A stretch of DNA of 64,000 bases from Kalmanozyma brasiliensis GHG001 (Eukaryota; Basidiomycota; Ustilaginomycetes; Ustilaginales), in NCBI RefSeq assembly GCF_000497045.1, contig NW_015961961.1, positions 124,001 to 188,000 on the forward strand. The letters are read 5' to 3'. Shown here one piece after another: positions 49,701-59,382 of the stretch. How positions within the stretch are numbered: the stretch's first letter is position 1; the number at the start of each line of letters is the position of its first letter. A model generated the notes under the pieces. It made no database searches. It was given only the letters and a program-made list of their open reading frames with translations, and was not told the origin of the DNA. The translations under genes were made by a program, and so were the position numbers.

Positions 49701-50004
49701 CCAAATCGCCACGATGGACGATTCATCCGCCAAAAAAGAGTCGCAATGCCAACAAGTCGTAGCGATCTGCGCCAACATCCCCCAGGACAAAGTCGAGGGC
49801 ATGCTCGACGAGCTCCTCACGGCGATGGAGAGCGATGGGCCCGACGTGGACCTGGCCAGAGTGGCGAACTTTATGCAGAAGGTCGGCAAGGGCGAGAACG
49901 GAGACCAGCTGAGCTCGAGTACGAGTCTCAGCACTACTGTCGAGAGCGTCGAGACGATGGCGAGCAGTACCGTGCCACCGAAGGACGGAGAGGGGGGAAA
50001 GTGA
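46735..50004 (+). CDS. MBP1: APSES transcription factor, MBF-type (Mbp1/Res1/Mbs1-like)
   Basis: A 1089-residue protein from ATG 46735. Residues about 153-256 are an APSES/KilA-N DNA-binding domain (YEITVRGIAVMRRRGDGWLN, GIEKTRRTKILEK, GGYGKFQGTWIP). Ankyrin repeats lie at about 588-752 (DDHGHTALHWASALC, AGETALHRSVL, DFKKRTVLHHIAL, DEDGETALGIVARLG). A coiled coil follows at about 819-895, and a C-terminal helical region probably binds a Swi6-type partner. This is the layout of Mbp1, Swi4, Res1 and Cryptococcus Mbs1, which drive G1/S genes through MCB sites. Possession of an intact DNA-binding domain argues against Swi6. The linker between the domains is Ala/Pro-rich and includes a likely nuclear signal (AASKRMRL). 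A later in-frame ATG at 47005 is a possible alternative start. Confidence 0.88.
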   Translation: MPLNPSATLDPSASHTHAHEASSTTANPLRPVQEVAASSLVDSVSSQYASLLDPLKRSAQPNSNHSFTTSALQRAGLLPADQASLNHHPTMSHIAPSGASAASENLQRVMGHSAAATNGASTPAQAGPLTPAILKTMTPAQANAALQNPVGNVPTVYLATYSNVPVYEITVRGIAVMRRRGDGWLNATQILKIAGIEKTRRTKILEKSILTGEHEKIQGGYGKFQGTWIPLQRAQEVAAEYNVSHLLQPILEFDPATADQIPKLYQRKKPANSGRNSSASAINDGRGSTPSKNFSPAPSNLGGPSQQPRFLSLRPPKDAQQREMSPALFMPPGASGLLGNGTFANDVGVAPPGPHAIPPGSSLAEQEALRSYNVYGYTPQGVPLPSSAVADNGIATPPIAASASAAGDKRAVENDQEGAAASKRMRLASPQQQTQSSGLLLGPSPVKDLNALGPAGGSLRAASAPRGHRMAVGPPDAAGRDGTVPRYADRALPPKPYDEGEKRMRDRLVSLFADDDVLQSAGEAAAPTSASPGAAAASKAAAGASLADEGDDAYVAKLDNLLADLREKASLGGLGASGSDGPKATVDLVTDDHGHTALHWASALCRLQLVRTLVARPPWQGGANVHAGNHAGETALHRSVLVTNSYDASSFPVLLDLLAPSLNTRDFKKRTVLHHIALVAALKGRAASARYYLACVLEHIGAEKSSKYKGLIDAQDEDGETALGIVARLGNASMVRMLLDVGARKDLANALGIRPSDWGIESSGDASSQSQQDGASVAGASTVSSLPPLTASDLASQNPSDIISALTRPAQVPVMKSSDVRDQLSSTLDDLQSTFEREIKEKQDAISTVQSHLQAATRDLASRRKTVSAAQAKLAEKDEARQRVQNLRRAIVAQLGLDEADGAVKVDELVAEAAAAAPGDAMDVDGAEDVKPVLTTESLIDDILSPHTIESDLNLLGVTSTPTLVEQEQLIRLRFLLAHTRSTCDAFTTQIATMDDSSAKKESQCQQVVAICANIPQDKVEGMLDELLTAMESDGPDVDLARVANFMQKVGKGENGDQLSSSTSLSTTVESVETMASSTVPPKDGEGGK

Positions 50005-50268
50005 GTTGTAAGAGTATCGGTTTCTGGAATGTAGCTCATGAACGATTTTCGACTGCGCTGGTGAGGATGTGGTTGTTGGCTGAGATTAGCTGAGCGCTAA
50101 GAGGTCCCACCGAGCCTCCGATCTTTCGACTGATCACGCTCGCACACGTCGCAGTGGCGAACCAATCGGCCATTTTCACGGGTCACACAAGCATCTGCTC
50201 GCAAGTCACAGGGTATGTATTGGTACAGAATCAAGGGTTACAGGGGAGAATGACGGCTGCAATCGATA

Positions 50269-51887
50269 TCAAGCGTGCTTCTCTTGAGCAGCGTCGACCA
50301 GGTGATCCACCTTGGCGATCTCCTCTGCTCGACCGGGCACAGTCACCTCCTGCAGTGGATCGGTATGTTCCTTGACTCGCAGCGCGATGACCGGAATCAC
50401 AAAGAGCATGCCTGCGACGCACAAGCCCCAAGTGACCGCCAGGTTGGTCATGAAAGGATGCTTATCGTTGTCCATCGCAAACGCGCCTGCAGCGCCAGCC
50501 GATTGGATCGACTTGTAGAACCCAGCCAGATAGCCGAGCTTAGAGAGATCGTTCGAGCACGCGCCGATGAGCCAGTAGGCCAAGTTCTGCCAAACCGCAT
50601 CCAGCACGCCGGAGAAGATGTAGAGGAAGCAGTAGCCGACGTACTTGCTTCGGTCGCTGAAATCGATGCGCGTCGTCTCGTCGAGCACCGTAGCACGGGT
50701 ATAGGTCTTCTGCACATCGTACGAACCACCCCAGACAGCCCACATGATGAGGAAAACGATGGACCAGCCAAGCCAAGCGCGCGATCGTCGCGACATGCGC
50801 TTGTTGTCCAGCACCTGACCAATGATCAAACTGCCAACCATCTGACTGAGCCAATAGAGCAGGTTGTTGAGCGAGCGAGTCCGAAGCGTGAACAGCACAC
50901 CGTTGTAGTCGTTGAACTGCCAAGTGTAGAACCAGTTGGAAGCGAGGAACATGGGAAACAGGAGCACGACCCACGGGTCAGACTTGAGAAGGATGAAGAG
51001 TCCCTGAAGCTCCTTAACCCAGGTAGTCTGTGCAGGGACGATGATGCGCGTGCCATCGTCGCGCACCATCTTGGCAGGATCCGTCAACATGGCCGCGACA
51101 AAGGCGCCGAGACCTGTCAGAACGACAAAGGCAGCGTAGGTGCTGTTGGACACCGAGTTGGCGGTAGAGTTGTACGTGAGGCCGAGCTGGATCGCCGAGC
51201 CGAGGACCGCGCCAAAGTTGAAGATGATCCAGAAGACGCTGATGAAGGTACCTTTCTGCGATTCCGTTGGGTATGCGAGCATGAGTGCACCTTGGGCAGT
51301 CCAGAGAAGCGAAGCGCAGACGCCGAGGATGGCACCTGCAGCGATGACGAAGCCTTGGTTCTGGTTGATGTTGTACGAGAGGAAGGATCCAATGTAGAGA
51401 CAGTATCCAGTAGCGCCGAGGCCAAGGGTGAGACGCGATCCAAGCTTGTTGTGGATGGTACCGGCGAAGAACGAGACGACAGAGAAGGTCGAGTAGAGAG
51501 CGACTGCAGCTTTGTTGGAAGCATCTGAATTGACTTGGCCACCGCCTCCGATACCCTGCAAGATCACAATATGGGAAAGAATAGTCAGTAATCGATCTTG
51601 GGCATCATCATCTTGCCATTGTCCTGGGCTGTTCGACCCCTCCTCGAGATACGAACCGAAATGGCATTGAAGAGGCCGGGACAGAGGAAGCAGACCATTC
51701 CGACGAGGGCGACCTGAATGACGGGCTTGCTGTAGATGCGCTTGACTGGGTTGGACGAGCGCTCGACGGGTGCGACCTCGGCGATGGTGGTCGGGTAGAA
51801 GTGCGAGCCGCCTTGGCTGCTGAGAGCGGCGTTGTTGGGGTCCGAGGAGCTGCTGGAAGCAGCGTCGAAATGCTTTTCATCCGCCAT
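50269..51887 (-). CDS. Unc93-like major facilitator membrane protein, spliced
   Basis: Two exons, 51887-51657 and 51555-50269, coding 505 residues. The intron (51656-51556) has a GTTCGT donor, an ACTGAC branch site and a TTGCAG acceptor. It joins CPGLFNAIS to GIGGGGQVN, the conserved first-helix/loop of Unc93-type (DUF895) MFS proteins. Eleven or twelve membrane helices are visible, including VALVGMVCFLCPGLFNA, a helix after YCLYIGSFLSYNINQNQGF and the AWLGWSIVFLIMWAVWGG helix. The N-terminus is a Ser-rich cytosolic stretch. Fungal Unc93-like proteins are plasma or vacuolar membrane proteins of unsettled substrate; I do not assign one. Without the intron the frame stops after 100 residues, so the splice is needed. 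A TTATAAG element at 52044-52050 may be its TATA box. Convergent with the APSES gene. Confidence 0.85.
51556..51656 (-). other. Intron of the Unc93-like gene
   Basis: 101-nt phase-0 intron with ACTGAC branch site and TTGCAG acceptor; the donor GTTCGT is a weaker GT form. Family conservation across the junction supports it. Confidence 0.82.
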
Positions 51888-53467
51888 GGTGAGTAGTCAA
51901 TCGGGAGATTGTGTTGCGTGGTTGAGTGAAGGAGTGGAATGGCCGAGGAGAAGGAATGATGACGATCCAGCTGTTGAGTGTCGTTGGACGAAAGATGACG
52001 GAGAGAGAGTAGCTCGAGTATATGAAGGAAGGACAGGCTGGTGCTTATAAGGTTGTCGAGGGAGGAGTGGCTGTCATGTGAGGTGGTCGTACGCAGATGA
52101 GGTCGATAAGGCAAAATGCGATTCCGAGTAGAGCGGGGTGCAGAGCGGGTGGAATCGACGTCGGACCGATCGGATAGGTTGTGCGACCTTGAGGGTAAGG
52201 GAGGGGCGGGTAGGGCGTCGTGGCTTGCCAAGTCGGGGGGTCTCGGAGGTCGTCTGAGGGTAAGAGGCGTTGCAACGAGGAATCCGAGGGTACCGGGCGT
52301 GCGCGTGAGATGAGGCGCCACAAGGTTGAAGGGGAAAGGTAGAGGATATGTGTTGCGACGGCAGCGGCGGGATGAGTTGGTGATGAAGCAAGGCGCTGTC
52401 ACGGGGTTGGGCGAGCAGGTCAAGCCCCAGAGGGTTGGCAGTTCCAGGGTTCCTCACTGCGATTTAGTCTTTCGGTGTCCGGCGGCCGTGGCTCCGATAT
52501 GAAACGAGCAGTGAAACGAGCAGGCGGAACTGCCCTTGCATACATACGCTGCAAGCTCAGTCTTCGTAGAGAAGCGAGAGGCAAACAAGCGAGCCCAAGG
52601 AACAAGAGGCTAACTTAGAGCGATTACGCGAAGCGAAGCCGACAAAATCAAATCCGACGACCCACATACTTGTTTTAGAAAAACACAAGCGAGGTTCGGG
52701 TTGTCCGCCGTGTGATGAAGTGCGGAGAGGAGCCAACCAAACAGAAAACCCGGCGCTCGTCTCCTCGCTTGTTCCGCTTAGCCTCTTCCCACGCCAGGGA
52801 GAAGTGCCGCCTTTCATCTGTGTTCGATCCCCACCGAGCTTGTAGGGCGTTCCCACATCCTTTGTGCTTCCATCAGGAACGACCCGTGACGATTCGGTGC
52901 TGAGAAGGCTGGTTGCAGCGATGGAAAGAGCGCAGACGCGGCAATGCAGTTAGGCGGATAGGACTTCGAAATTCTCTCCGCTCCAGTCGGCGGCATCGGA
53001 CGAGCCCCCGAGCACACCCCATGCACCGCCAAGATGCGCCCCCTTCTTTCCAATCAAGCCCTGATCTGCAGAGTGCCTCTGCATCGCAGCTGCTATCTCG
53101 GCGAAACCGCCGACTTTGCCGTCTCACAAGCCACCCCGAACAGTGCTCGCCTCGTCCAGCCCTCGCCCCCTGACTGCGGAGCCCCTTTCGCCTTGTGACC
53201 AATCACAGACGTCGACAGTATCGGTACGATCAAAATGGCTGACCGCGTGGTTAATGCTGATAACCAGATGCACGGCTGCATTCATGGCAACGCTTCCGGT
53301 CAAGTCGCCGTGCTACTCGTATCAAGCGTCGCACCCTTCCTGGAATGATGAAGCCGTCCATCGAACAACAAGCAGGCTGAGCAAGAGCTGATACTAGCTT
53401 TTGTGTATATATTATGGCAACCGTATTCGTATCTATAATGACAATATCCCGCTTTGACCACATCGAC
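51888..53467. other. Interval between the Unc93-like gene and tRNA-Ala
   Basis: About 1.6 kb. The left part is promoter/leader of the Unc93-like gene. The rest has only short domainless frames. No repeat or RNA gene is recognised before the tRNA. Confidence 0.4.
52044..52049 (-). promoter_or_regulatory. TATA box candidate for the Unc93-like gene
   Basis: TATAAG on the minus strand (within TTATAAGCACC), about 160 nt upstream of the ATG at 51887. Confidence 0.3.
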
Positions 53468-53552
53468 GGGGGTTTAGCTCAGTTGGTAGAGCGTTCGCTT
53501 AGCACTTTGTCTAATTTGCGAAAGGTCGCGTGTTCGACTCATGCAGTCTCCA
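53468..53552 (+). tRNA. tRNA-Ala (AGC), intron-containing
   Basis: Cloverleaf on the plus strand. The acceptor GGGGGTT pairs with AGTCTCC (three G-U wobbles), with discriminator A at 53552. The D arm is GCTC/GAGC with the A box TAGCTCAGTTGG. The anticodon stem is TTCGC/GCGAA with anticodon AGC at 53501-53503. The variable loop is AGGTC and the T arm GCGTG-TTCGACT-CATGC holds the B box. A 12-nt intron (53505-53516) lies one base after the anticodon, the standard site removed by tRNA endonuclease. A Pol III T4 stop follows at 53561-53564. Reads GCU and, with A34 edited to inosine, GCC and GCA codons. Isolated Pol III gene, 398 nt before the next coding start. Confidence 0.92.
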
Positions 53553-53560
53553 GCCTTCTC

Positions 53561-53564
53561 TTTT
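53561..53564 (+). terminator. Pol III terminator of tRNA-Ala
   Basis: TTTT eight bases after the tRNA 3' end, the minimal RNA polymerase III stop. Confidence 0.6.
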
Positions 53565-53950
53565 GCCGCCTTGATTTCTGGACACATTTTTTCGGACCTT
53601 AATTTTGGACGCCTCTTCCAACGATGCTACTCACATCATCGGAGGCAATCGAACACACTGGTAGCGTGCAAGCTGCTACAAACACACAAACGAAAGCTGT
53701 GGCAAGTCAGATGCTAGACTCTGCAGCTCACTCGAGCCATGAAAGTCTTGAGGCCTAGCTGCAAGACGAGGACGGCAGATGCTTCCACGATGGCTGAGTC
53801 GCGTGTGTGGAGGGGCCAAAGCGCGGAATTCGGCCTTTTGCAGTTGTTCTTTTTGGTGTTGGTTCTGCTCAAAACTCAGCCTTCCTCACGACACACGCTC
53901 TTCCCGCGCTCCATCATCACACTGCTCCGACAGAGGATCGAGGACCCACG
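53565..53950. other. Promoter region of the ZC3H3-like gene
   Basis: About 390 nt between the tRNA terminator and the ATG at 53951. The downstream frame is open back to a GTG at 53807, but without ATG. Nothing else seen. Confidence 0.4.
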
Positions 53951-55864
53951 ATGGCGTCCACAAGCGAGGAGGAGCAGCTCAAGGCCGAGATTGCCAAGCT
54001 CTCGGGAGCCATTCAGACGCACAAGCAGCAGGGCTTCCACCAGCCAACCTACCAGGCGTACGGAGGTGGATACTCTTCAAGAGGTCGCGGGCATTACCCG
54101 ACAGCAGGCCCGTCGTCATATCGCGGCGCTCGAGGTGGATATCATCCAGGAGCAGCTGTTGGCAGGGGGCGAGGTCGAGGCGCGGCAGCTGGTCCGCCTC
54201 GAAACCGCACTTTGATACTCAACGACTCGAGCAACAAGGCTGCAGTGACAGGCACTGCCACAACATCGACCAGCACTTCGACCGATAAGGCCAGCACAGC
54301 TGAAGCCTCATCATCAAGCTCAGCTACCACCGCTTCAATACCGTCAACAACCGCATCCGCAGCAGTCCCGTCCGACGGCTGGATCAAACGCAAGTCGACA
54401 CACAACATGAGCCTGGTCAGCACCTCAACCTTCCAACGCACCGAACCGGCCCGCCTCGCAGCGATGGAAGCCACACGCAAAGCCAAAGCGGAAGCCAAAT
54501 CCAGCTCGAGCAAGCAGCCGCTCAAGCCCAAGGGTGCCAAATCATCCGTCCGCCGTGGCGACAATATGGGCGAAGTCGTCATCGACGGCGTCGTCTTTGA
54601 GTTCGACCCCTCAGGCACTAAGCTGGTCAAGAAACCCATCCAACCTCCTTCCGATACGCCGACCTCATCTGCAGCACCGGAGGCTGTGCCGCTGAAAACG
54701 TCCATCAACGGCCAATCGTACATCCGCACCAAGCGGGGCAACCTCATCTCCTCGGCGCTCCTGGCCAAACGCAAGACCCAACGCGAGGCGTCCGCCAAGA
54801 TGGGGCGCCTCAACACGATGGTTGGTCAAATCTCCGCCATTCAGGCCACACGCAATGCGGGCACCAAAGGTTCGAAGACGTTGGATGTCAAGAAAGCCCG
54901 TACGCTGTGCACGTTTTTCACCCGCACCGGGTCGTGCAAGCGCGGCCTGTCTTGTCCGTATCTGCACGACTCGGGCAAGATCGCGCTGTGTCCCAAGGTG
55001 TTGCGTCCCGCAGGATGTAGTTTGCCCAAAGGTACGTGTCCACTATCGCACGGTGTGAGGCCGGAACGCGTGCCGCACTGCGTGCATTTCCTCCGTTTGG
55101 GCAGGTGCAGGAACGGCGACGAGTGTCTGTACACCCACACTGAGCTGCCGGACGGAGCGCAAACGAAGATCTGTAGGGAATTCAGCGAGTACGGCTGGTG
55201 CGAGAGAGGCAAAGGGTGTCAGGAGAGACATACGTACGAATGCCCGGACTTCGTGGAGAAGGGCAAGTGCGAGAGGAAAGGGTGTAAGTTGGTGCATGTT
55301 TTGCGAGCGCAGCCTGCCATGGAAGAGGGAGGGATGCAGGATGGGGAGCTGTTCATGCGGGACGATGCGGCTGCGGCTGAGCCGTCCGATGAAGAAGAGA
55401 CGAGGGGAAAACGAAAGAGACCGCTCATGCAGACTGAGCTGGATGATGATCAGTTGTTGCCCGATGAGGATGATGGAGAGGAGGATGACGAGCAGGTCAA
55501 CTTTGCCGATATGGGAGAGAGCAGGCGGGCAAAGAGGAGGAAGGCGAAAGCGTTCACGCAGCAGAAGGATTTCATCTCGTTTGATGATGAGGATGGGGAG
55601 GAGGAGGAAGAGGAGGAAGCGGAGAGCGAGGAAGAGGAAGTCTCGGAAGACGAGGATGAGGATGAGAACCAGGACGAGGTGGACGTGGCCAGCGTGCACA
55701 GCGAGGATTTCGAGTTGAGCGATGGCGAGGACGAGGAGGTTGAGCAGGAAGATGAAGAGGAAGAGGCGGATGAGCACGAATCTGCGAAGCTCCACGCCGA
55801 CCATCAGCACAGGCTGGACCGAGACGAGGCCGACGATGACGATCTGGTCGATCGGGACCTGTGA
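53951..55864 (+). CDS. CCCH zinc-finger protein, ZC3H3-like
   Basis: A 637-residue protein starting MASTSEEEQLKAEIAKL. Five consecutive CCCH fingers at about residues 318-453 resemble the array of animal ZC3H3, a nuclear mRNA polyadenylation/export factor: CTFFTRTGSCKRGLSCPYLH; then CPKVLRPAGCSLPKGTCPLS and H; then CVHFLRLGRCRNGDECLYTH; then CREFSEYGWCERGKGCQERH; then CPDFVEKGKCERKGCKLVH. The N-terminus has an RG/GGY-rich RNA-binding-like stretch (about 35-75) and a Ser/Thr-rich linker. A conserved SYIRTKRGNLIS block precedes the fingers. The C-terminus is very acidic (poly-Glu/Asp near 525-620) with basic patches (RRAKRRKAKA). RNA binding is likely; export function is by homology only. Convergent with the DUF2235 gene, 261 nt between stops. 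Confidence 0.78.
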   Translation: MASTSEEEQLKAEIAKLSGAIQTHKQQGFHQPTYQAYGGGYSSRGRGHYPTAGPSSYRGARGGYHPGAAVGRGRGRGAAAGPPRNRTLILNDSSNKAAVTGTATTSTSTSTDKASTAEASSSSSATTASIPSTTASAAVPSDGWIKRKSTHNMSLVSTSTFQRTEPARLAAMEATRKAKAEAKSSSSKQPLKPKGAKSSVRRGDNMGEVVIDGVVFEFDPSGTKLVKKPIQPPSDTPTSSAAPEAVPLKTSINGQSYIRTKRGNLISSALLAKRKTQREASAKMGRLNTMVGQISAIQATRNAGTKGSKTLDVKKARTLCTFFTRTGSCKRGLSCPYLHDSGKIALCPKVLRPAGCSLPKGTCPLSHGVRPERVPHCVHFLRLGRCRNGDECLYTHTELPDGAQTKICREFSEYGWCERGKGCQERHTYECPDFVEKGKCERKGCKLVHVLRAQPAMEEGGMQDGELFMRDDAAAAEPSDEEETRGKRKRPLMQTELDDDQLLPDEDDGEEDDEQVNFADMGESRRAKRRKAKAFTQQKDFISFDDEDGEEEEEEEAESEEEEVSEDEDEDENQDEVDVASVHSEDFELSDGEDEEVEQEDEEEEADEHESAKLHADHQHRLDRDEADDDDLVDRDL

Positions 55865-56125
55865 ACCGTCACTTGTATCGTAGCAGGCCTCTCACTCGAT
55901 GCAATTCAATGCGTGAGGCCGCGAACTGATCTGCCTTGAGCACAAACTTGGGCTGTTGGACCGCAAACCCGTCGCGCGAGCTCAGCCCCGACGCATCCAC
56001 GAAGCCAAGAAGGCTGAGGTGTGAGATGTCCAAAGTGAATGCATTGCCCGAAACTGACCCGTGTGAACTCGACTTGACTGTGCGTGACTTCCGAAGTGTG
56101 CTAACCTTTCCACTGAGCTCCCCCA

Positions 56126-58357
56126 TCATTCACCGATCTTCCCGACGCTCTCCTCTTCCCCTTGCTTCGCACCCTCTCCTCCACTCCCCTTGTTCCTGAA
56201 CCCCTTTACCTTGGTACCTTTGCCCTTCGCCCTCATCTTTCCGAGCCCCGCCGTGAGCGCCTGAACCTTCACCTCGTCCTTGTACCCCGCGACCTTATCC
56301 CCAATCGACCACCACAACCCCTGCGCCGCAGTCTGGTTCAAATTGGCCCTCGTGACGAGCCCGAGATTGCACACGTCGGCGACGAGGGCGTTGGGTGTCG
56401 ACAATGCATGATACACGCCCTGCCAAAGCGTGCGGAGGTGCGGGTGGGCGGTGGGATCGACCGGGTTTTCGCCGAGCTCTTTGGACGGGATCAGGGGGTA
56501 GACTTGTTCGGGTGGGTGGGTGGATGGTACTGCTAGAGTGGCGGTGGGGAGCGCGGCGATGGGGAGAGGAGGCGTGGGGATCTTGGTGGTGCTGCTGTCG
56601 GTCGTCTGCTCCCATCCGTCAGCGGGTTGATCGTCCACATCACCTTGCCCCGCAGGGCTGGTGGGAGCGCTTTCGTGGGTGGCAGGAGCATCATCCACGT
56701 CACCCATCGCAGTGGCAGCATCGACAATCGTCTGCGCATTCGTCCCCCGTGTCATGCTAGGGATGTTCCACCCACCCGTAATCATCAGTGGCGCGAGAGT
56801 GGGGTTCAACACATCGCCCTGCGTCGGGATCCACGGATACGGCCCACGTCGGTCCCAGTACAACAGGCGTTCCGTTGGCCCGAGGGTGCGCTGCCAGTCC
56901 TTGGCGTCCTCCCACATCTTGTCCAGTCCGGCGGCGTCGTACGTGCGCAGATCGGCAAACGCGACATGGGTGGCGGGGTCGATTCGACCGCCACGATAGA
57001 CGGACGGGTGGATGGACTCGTGCGTCTTTGCCGTCTTGGCAAGGGTCTCCCAGACAACGTCGGAGATGGTGCTCGGATGGCGGGCGCATACGGTTCGCGG
57101 ACGCTGGTAGTTGACCGTCGGTCGGGAGCGGTGAGAGGGTTGCATCCCCCACTCGCGTCGCCGGTCGAGAATGGTCGCCAGCAGCGGCAGGTCGATGTTG
57201 AGCAACGGGCGCAGGGTCGTACTTCCATCCGGAAGGGTGTGGGGATCCACCAGCTGGGATACCATCCATATGAGCGTGAGATCCGACAGTCCGTGGTACT
57301 GATATCCTCCTCCAACATCGGTGTGTACTCCTTGGAACCAACATTGCTTCAGCAGCTGGCGGCTCCGATTCGAAGAAGAGGTGGGTTGGTACCACATCGT
57401 AGGGAGGAAGTCCTTTCGGTCCTCTTCGAGCGAGAGGGCGTGGAAGCCAAATTGAACGTTGCTGCCGAGACCAGGATCGTAGAAGTCGAAAAAGTCGATC
57501 ATGACGTTGTCCTGGAACATGCCTGGCAGTCCCAGTGCAGACACGGTATCCCAAACTCCCACCACCTTGATCTGAGGAGGAACGACCGTCATGCCTTTTC
57601 TTCGGCGGGCGCACTCCTCCCTCCGTCTTTGCGCCAACGCCTCTTTGTCGTGAGCGGACATCTGTTTGTACTTATCCCCGTGCTCCAGGTCGTACAAGAA
57701 CATGTTTGTCGCCAAAGTCTCGCTTTCCACACTGGGCCATCTGAGCGTTGCGGCATAGAGCACCTTTGCTGCCTCCCTTTCACTATCAATATCGTCCGGG
57801 TCCCTCTTCTGATAGGCTGCCCAGATCTCCGCAAAATGGGTCATTTCGACCTTGCCCAGCACTCCGCACCAGTTGATGAAGCCCGTGATGCACCTTGCTG
57901 TGTAAGCGCCACGCGAGAAGCCGAAGAAGAACAGCTCGTCCCCAGGCTGATAGTTGTCCACCAAGAAACCGTAAGCCTGTTCGATCTTGGAGCCGAGAGC
58001 GAAGCCCGTTCCTTGGTCGAACAGGTTTTGCAGCCAGCCTGTTCCCGTCCCCACACCAGATTGGTAGAATACCAGCTGGGGCATCGAAGGGGACTCGAAG
58101 GAGGAGGACGAGGCGATGCATTTGGCTAGAAGCGCAACGTTGGTGAAAAACGTGCCTGTTGGCTGGTCTTCGGAAGAGGAGGAATGCTTGGTGGTCGAGA
58201 GGGCAGTTTTGACCGAGTCGCGCGCTTGGGCTGTGCCGTCGCAGAGGATGGTGATGCGGATCGGGGCACGGGGTGTTCGGGGTTGAACCGGAGGTGGTGG
58301 GACCGAGGTGGTGAGGGGCATGCTGAGCGCAGGAGGTGAGGAGGTTGTGGGCGACAT
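56126..58357 (-). CDS. DUF2235 alpha/beta-hydrolase (Tle1-like phospholipase fold)
   Basis: A 743-residue protein from ATG 58357; the frame is open further upstream only from a TTG. The DUF2235 catalytic core is intact: an ILCDGTAQ strand near 37-44, TNVALLAKCI, the nucleophile elbow FFFGFSRGAYTAR with Ser148, a VVGVWDTVSALG block holding the acid, and WFQGVHTDVGGGY holding the His. These match the Ser-Asp-His triad of bacterial Tle1 phospholipases, which share this domain. Fungal members are common but mostly unstudied. The C-terminal third is Pro/Thr/Asp-rich and ends in a Lys/Gly-rich tail (GKGTKVKGFRNKG). No signal peptide is visible, so an intracellular lipase or esterase is the likeliest role, by inference. 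It is the host's own gene; no adjacent immunity or secretion gene is seen. Confidence 0.82.
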   Translation of the reverse strand: MSPTTSSPPALSMPLTTSVPPPPVQPRTPRAPIRITILCDGTAQARDSVKTALSTTKHSSSSEDQPTGTFFTNVALLAKCIASSSSFESPSMPQLVFYQSGVGTGTGWLQNLFDQGTGFALGSKIEQAYGFLVDNYQPGDELFFFGFSRGAYTARCITGFINWCGVLGKVEMTHFAEIWAAYQKRDPDDIDSEREAAKVLYAATLRWPSVESETLATNMFLYDLEHGDKYKQMSAHDKEALAQRRREECARRRKGMTVVPPQIKVVGVWDTVSALGLPGMFQDNVMIDFFDFYDPGLGSNVQFGFHALSLEEDRKDFLPTMWYQPTSSSNRSRQLLKQCWFQGVHTDVGGGYQYHGLSDLTLIWMVSQLVDPHTLPDGSTTLRPLLNIDLPLLATILDRRREWGMQPSHRSRPTVNYQRPRTVCARHPSTISDVVWETLAKTAKTHESIHPSVYRGGRIDPATHVAFADLRTYDAAGLDKMWEDAKDWQRTLGPTERLLYWDRRGPYPWIPTQGDVLNPTLAPLMITGGWNIPSMTRGTNAQTIVDAATAMGDVDDAPATHESAPTSPAGQGDVDDQPADGWEQTTDSSTTKIPTPPLPIAALPTATLAVPSTHPPEQVYPLIPSKELGENPVDPTAHPHLRTLWQGVYHALSTPNALVADVCNLGLVTRANLNQTAAQGLWWSIGDKVAGYKDEVKVQALTAGLGKMRAKGKGTKVKGFRNKGSGGEGAKQGEEESVGKIGE

Positions 58358-59382
58358 GGTGAGGATGCGCGGGGTGGTGTCGATGGGGGAGTGTTGTGTG
58401 CGGATGGTGTGATGCGACACTGGTGTCAATGATCAGCAGCACGTTCGCGTTGCGCTACGGTCAGCGCTTCGAGCGTGGAACGAGGACGAAGATGATGGTA
58501 GCGAGGCAGGCTTCAAAGGCTGATCGCGAAGGCTGTTCGCGATGGCGGCGAGCACGAGCGAATATATGTTCCGCTACCAGCGTCGACGGTGTGGACGTGT
58601 GATTGCAAGCCTGCTCTGGATCAAAGCGATGGTACACTCTAGCCCACCTAGGAGCCTGCAATCGGCAAAGGGAGCGGCAGCAGCAACTGTCGCCCACGTT
58701 GAGAGATTCTGCCTGGACCCTGAAGCTTCGCAGCGGATAAAAAATGCGCCTTGCCGACACGGGATCTTTTCCCCTCGCTACGCCATCCCGTGTCCACATC
58801 TCAGCCTCACGCTCGTGACCTTCTGGAACGGGCTTATCAACCGATGAAGAGAGCCTTTCACACATGTCTCGGCCCGCTCTTGTGCTGCAGGATGTGACAA
58901 GAAGAAGTATGGACGCGGGCTGCCATTGTGCGCATGGTCGCCGTGCCTGCAGCTCATTTTGTGCGAGGCTTCCCGCAGCCCACCATCTCGGGACGCCGCT
59001 GGCCTAGCCCACACCCAGCGGTTGCTCTCACTTCGTCACATCTGCCATCGTGCCCCTGAGACCACCTCAACGTTGTCATCCACCCCTGCAACCCACAGCC
59101 TTCCTCACCTCCTGTCTTAAACCAAACTCAAGCTTCGATCTGAACCATTGGACGCAAGCGAGACCAACACACGCGTGGAAGCGCATGCACAATTTGACAC
59201 CCCGACGCGGCCCAACTTCTAACTTTTTTCGCTGCACACGTCAAAGCGCCACCGCGTGGTTGGGCAACGTCATTTCATTACTTTCAACTTGGGCTTTGAC
59301 AGGGCATGCGGTGCAGGTTCGCCTTTGCGTCCCGTGGCTTATGCGCGAGACCTTGACTGCGCGGCCACCTTGTGGCGAGGCT
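58358..59382. other. Interval between the DUF2235 and DUF1917-like genes
   Basis: About 1 kb holding the DUF2235 promoter (an AATATATG element near 58561-58568) and the 3' flank of the next gene, which is also on the minus strand. An ACGCGT hexamer occurs at 59171-59176. Short frames only. Confidence 0.4.

Noticed and set aside
50275..51528. 417-codon plus-strand frame opposite the Unc93-like gene
   Set aside because: Shadow of the hydrophobic transporter frame; charged, no domain. The Unc93 splice and helices are clear.
56627..58129. 500-codon plus-strand frame opposite the DUF2235 gene
   Set aside because: Antisense to a gene with an intact catalytic triad; no recognisable domain.
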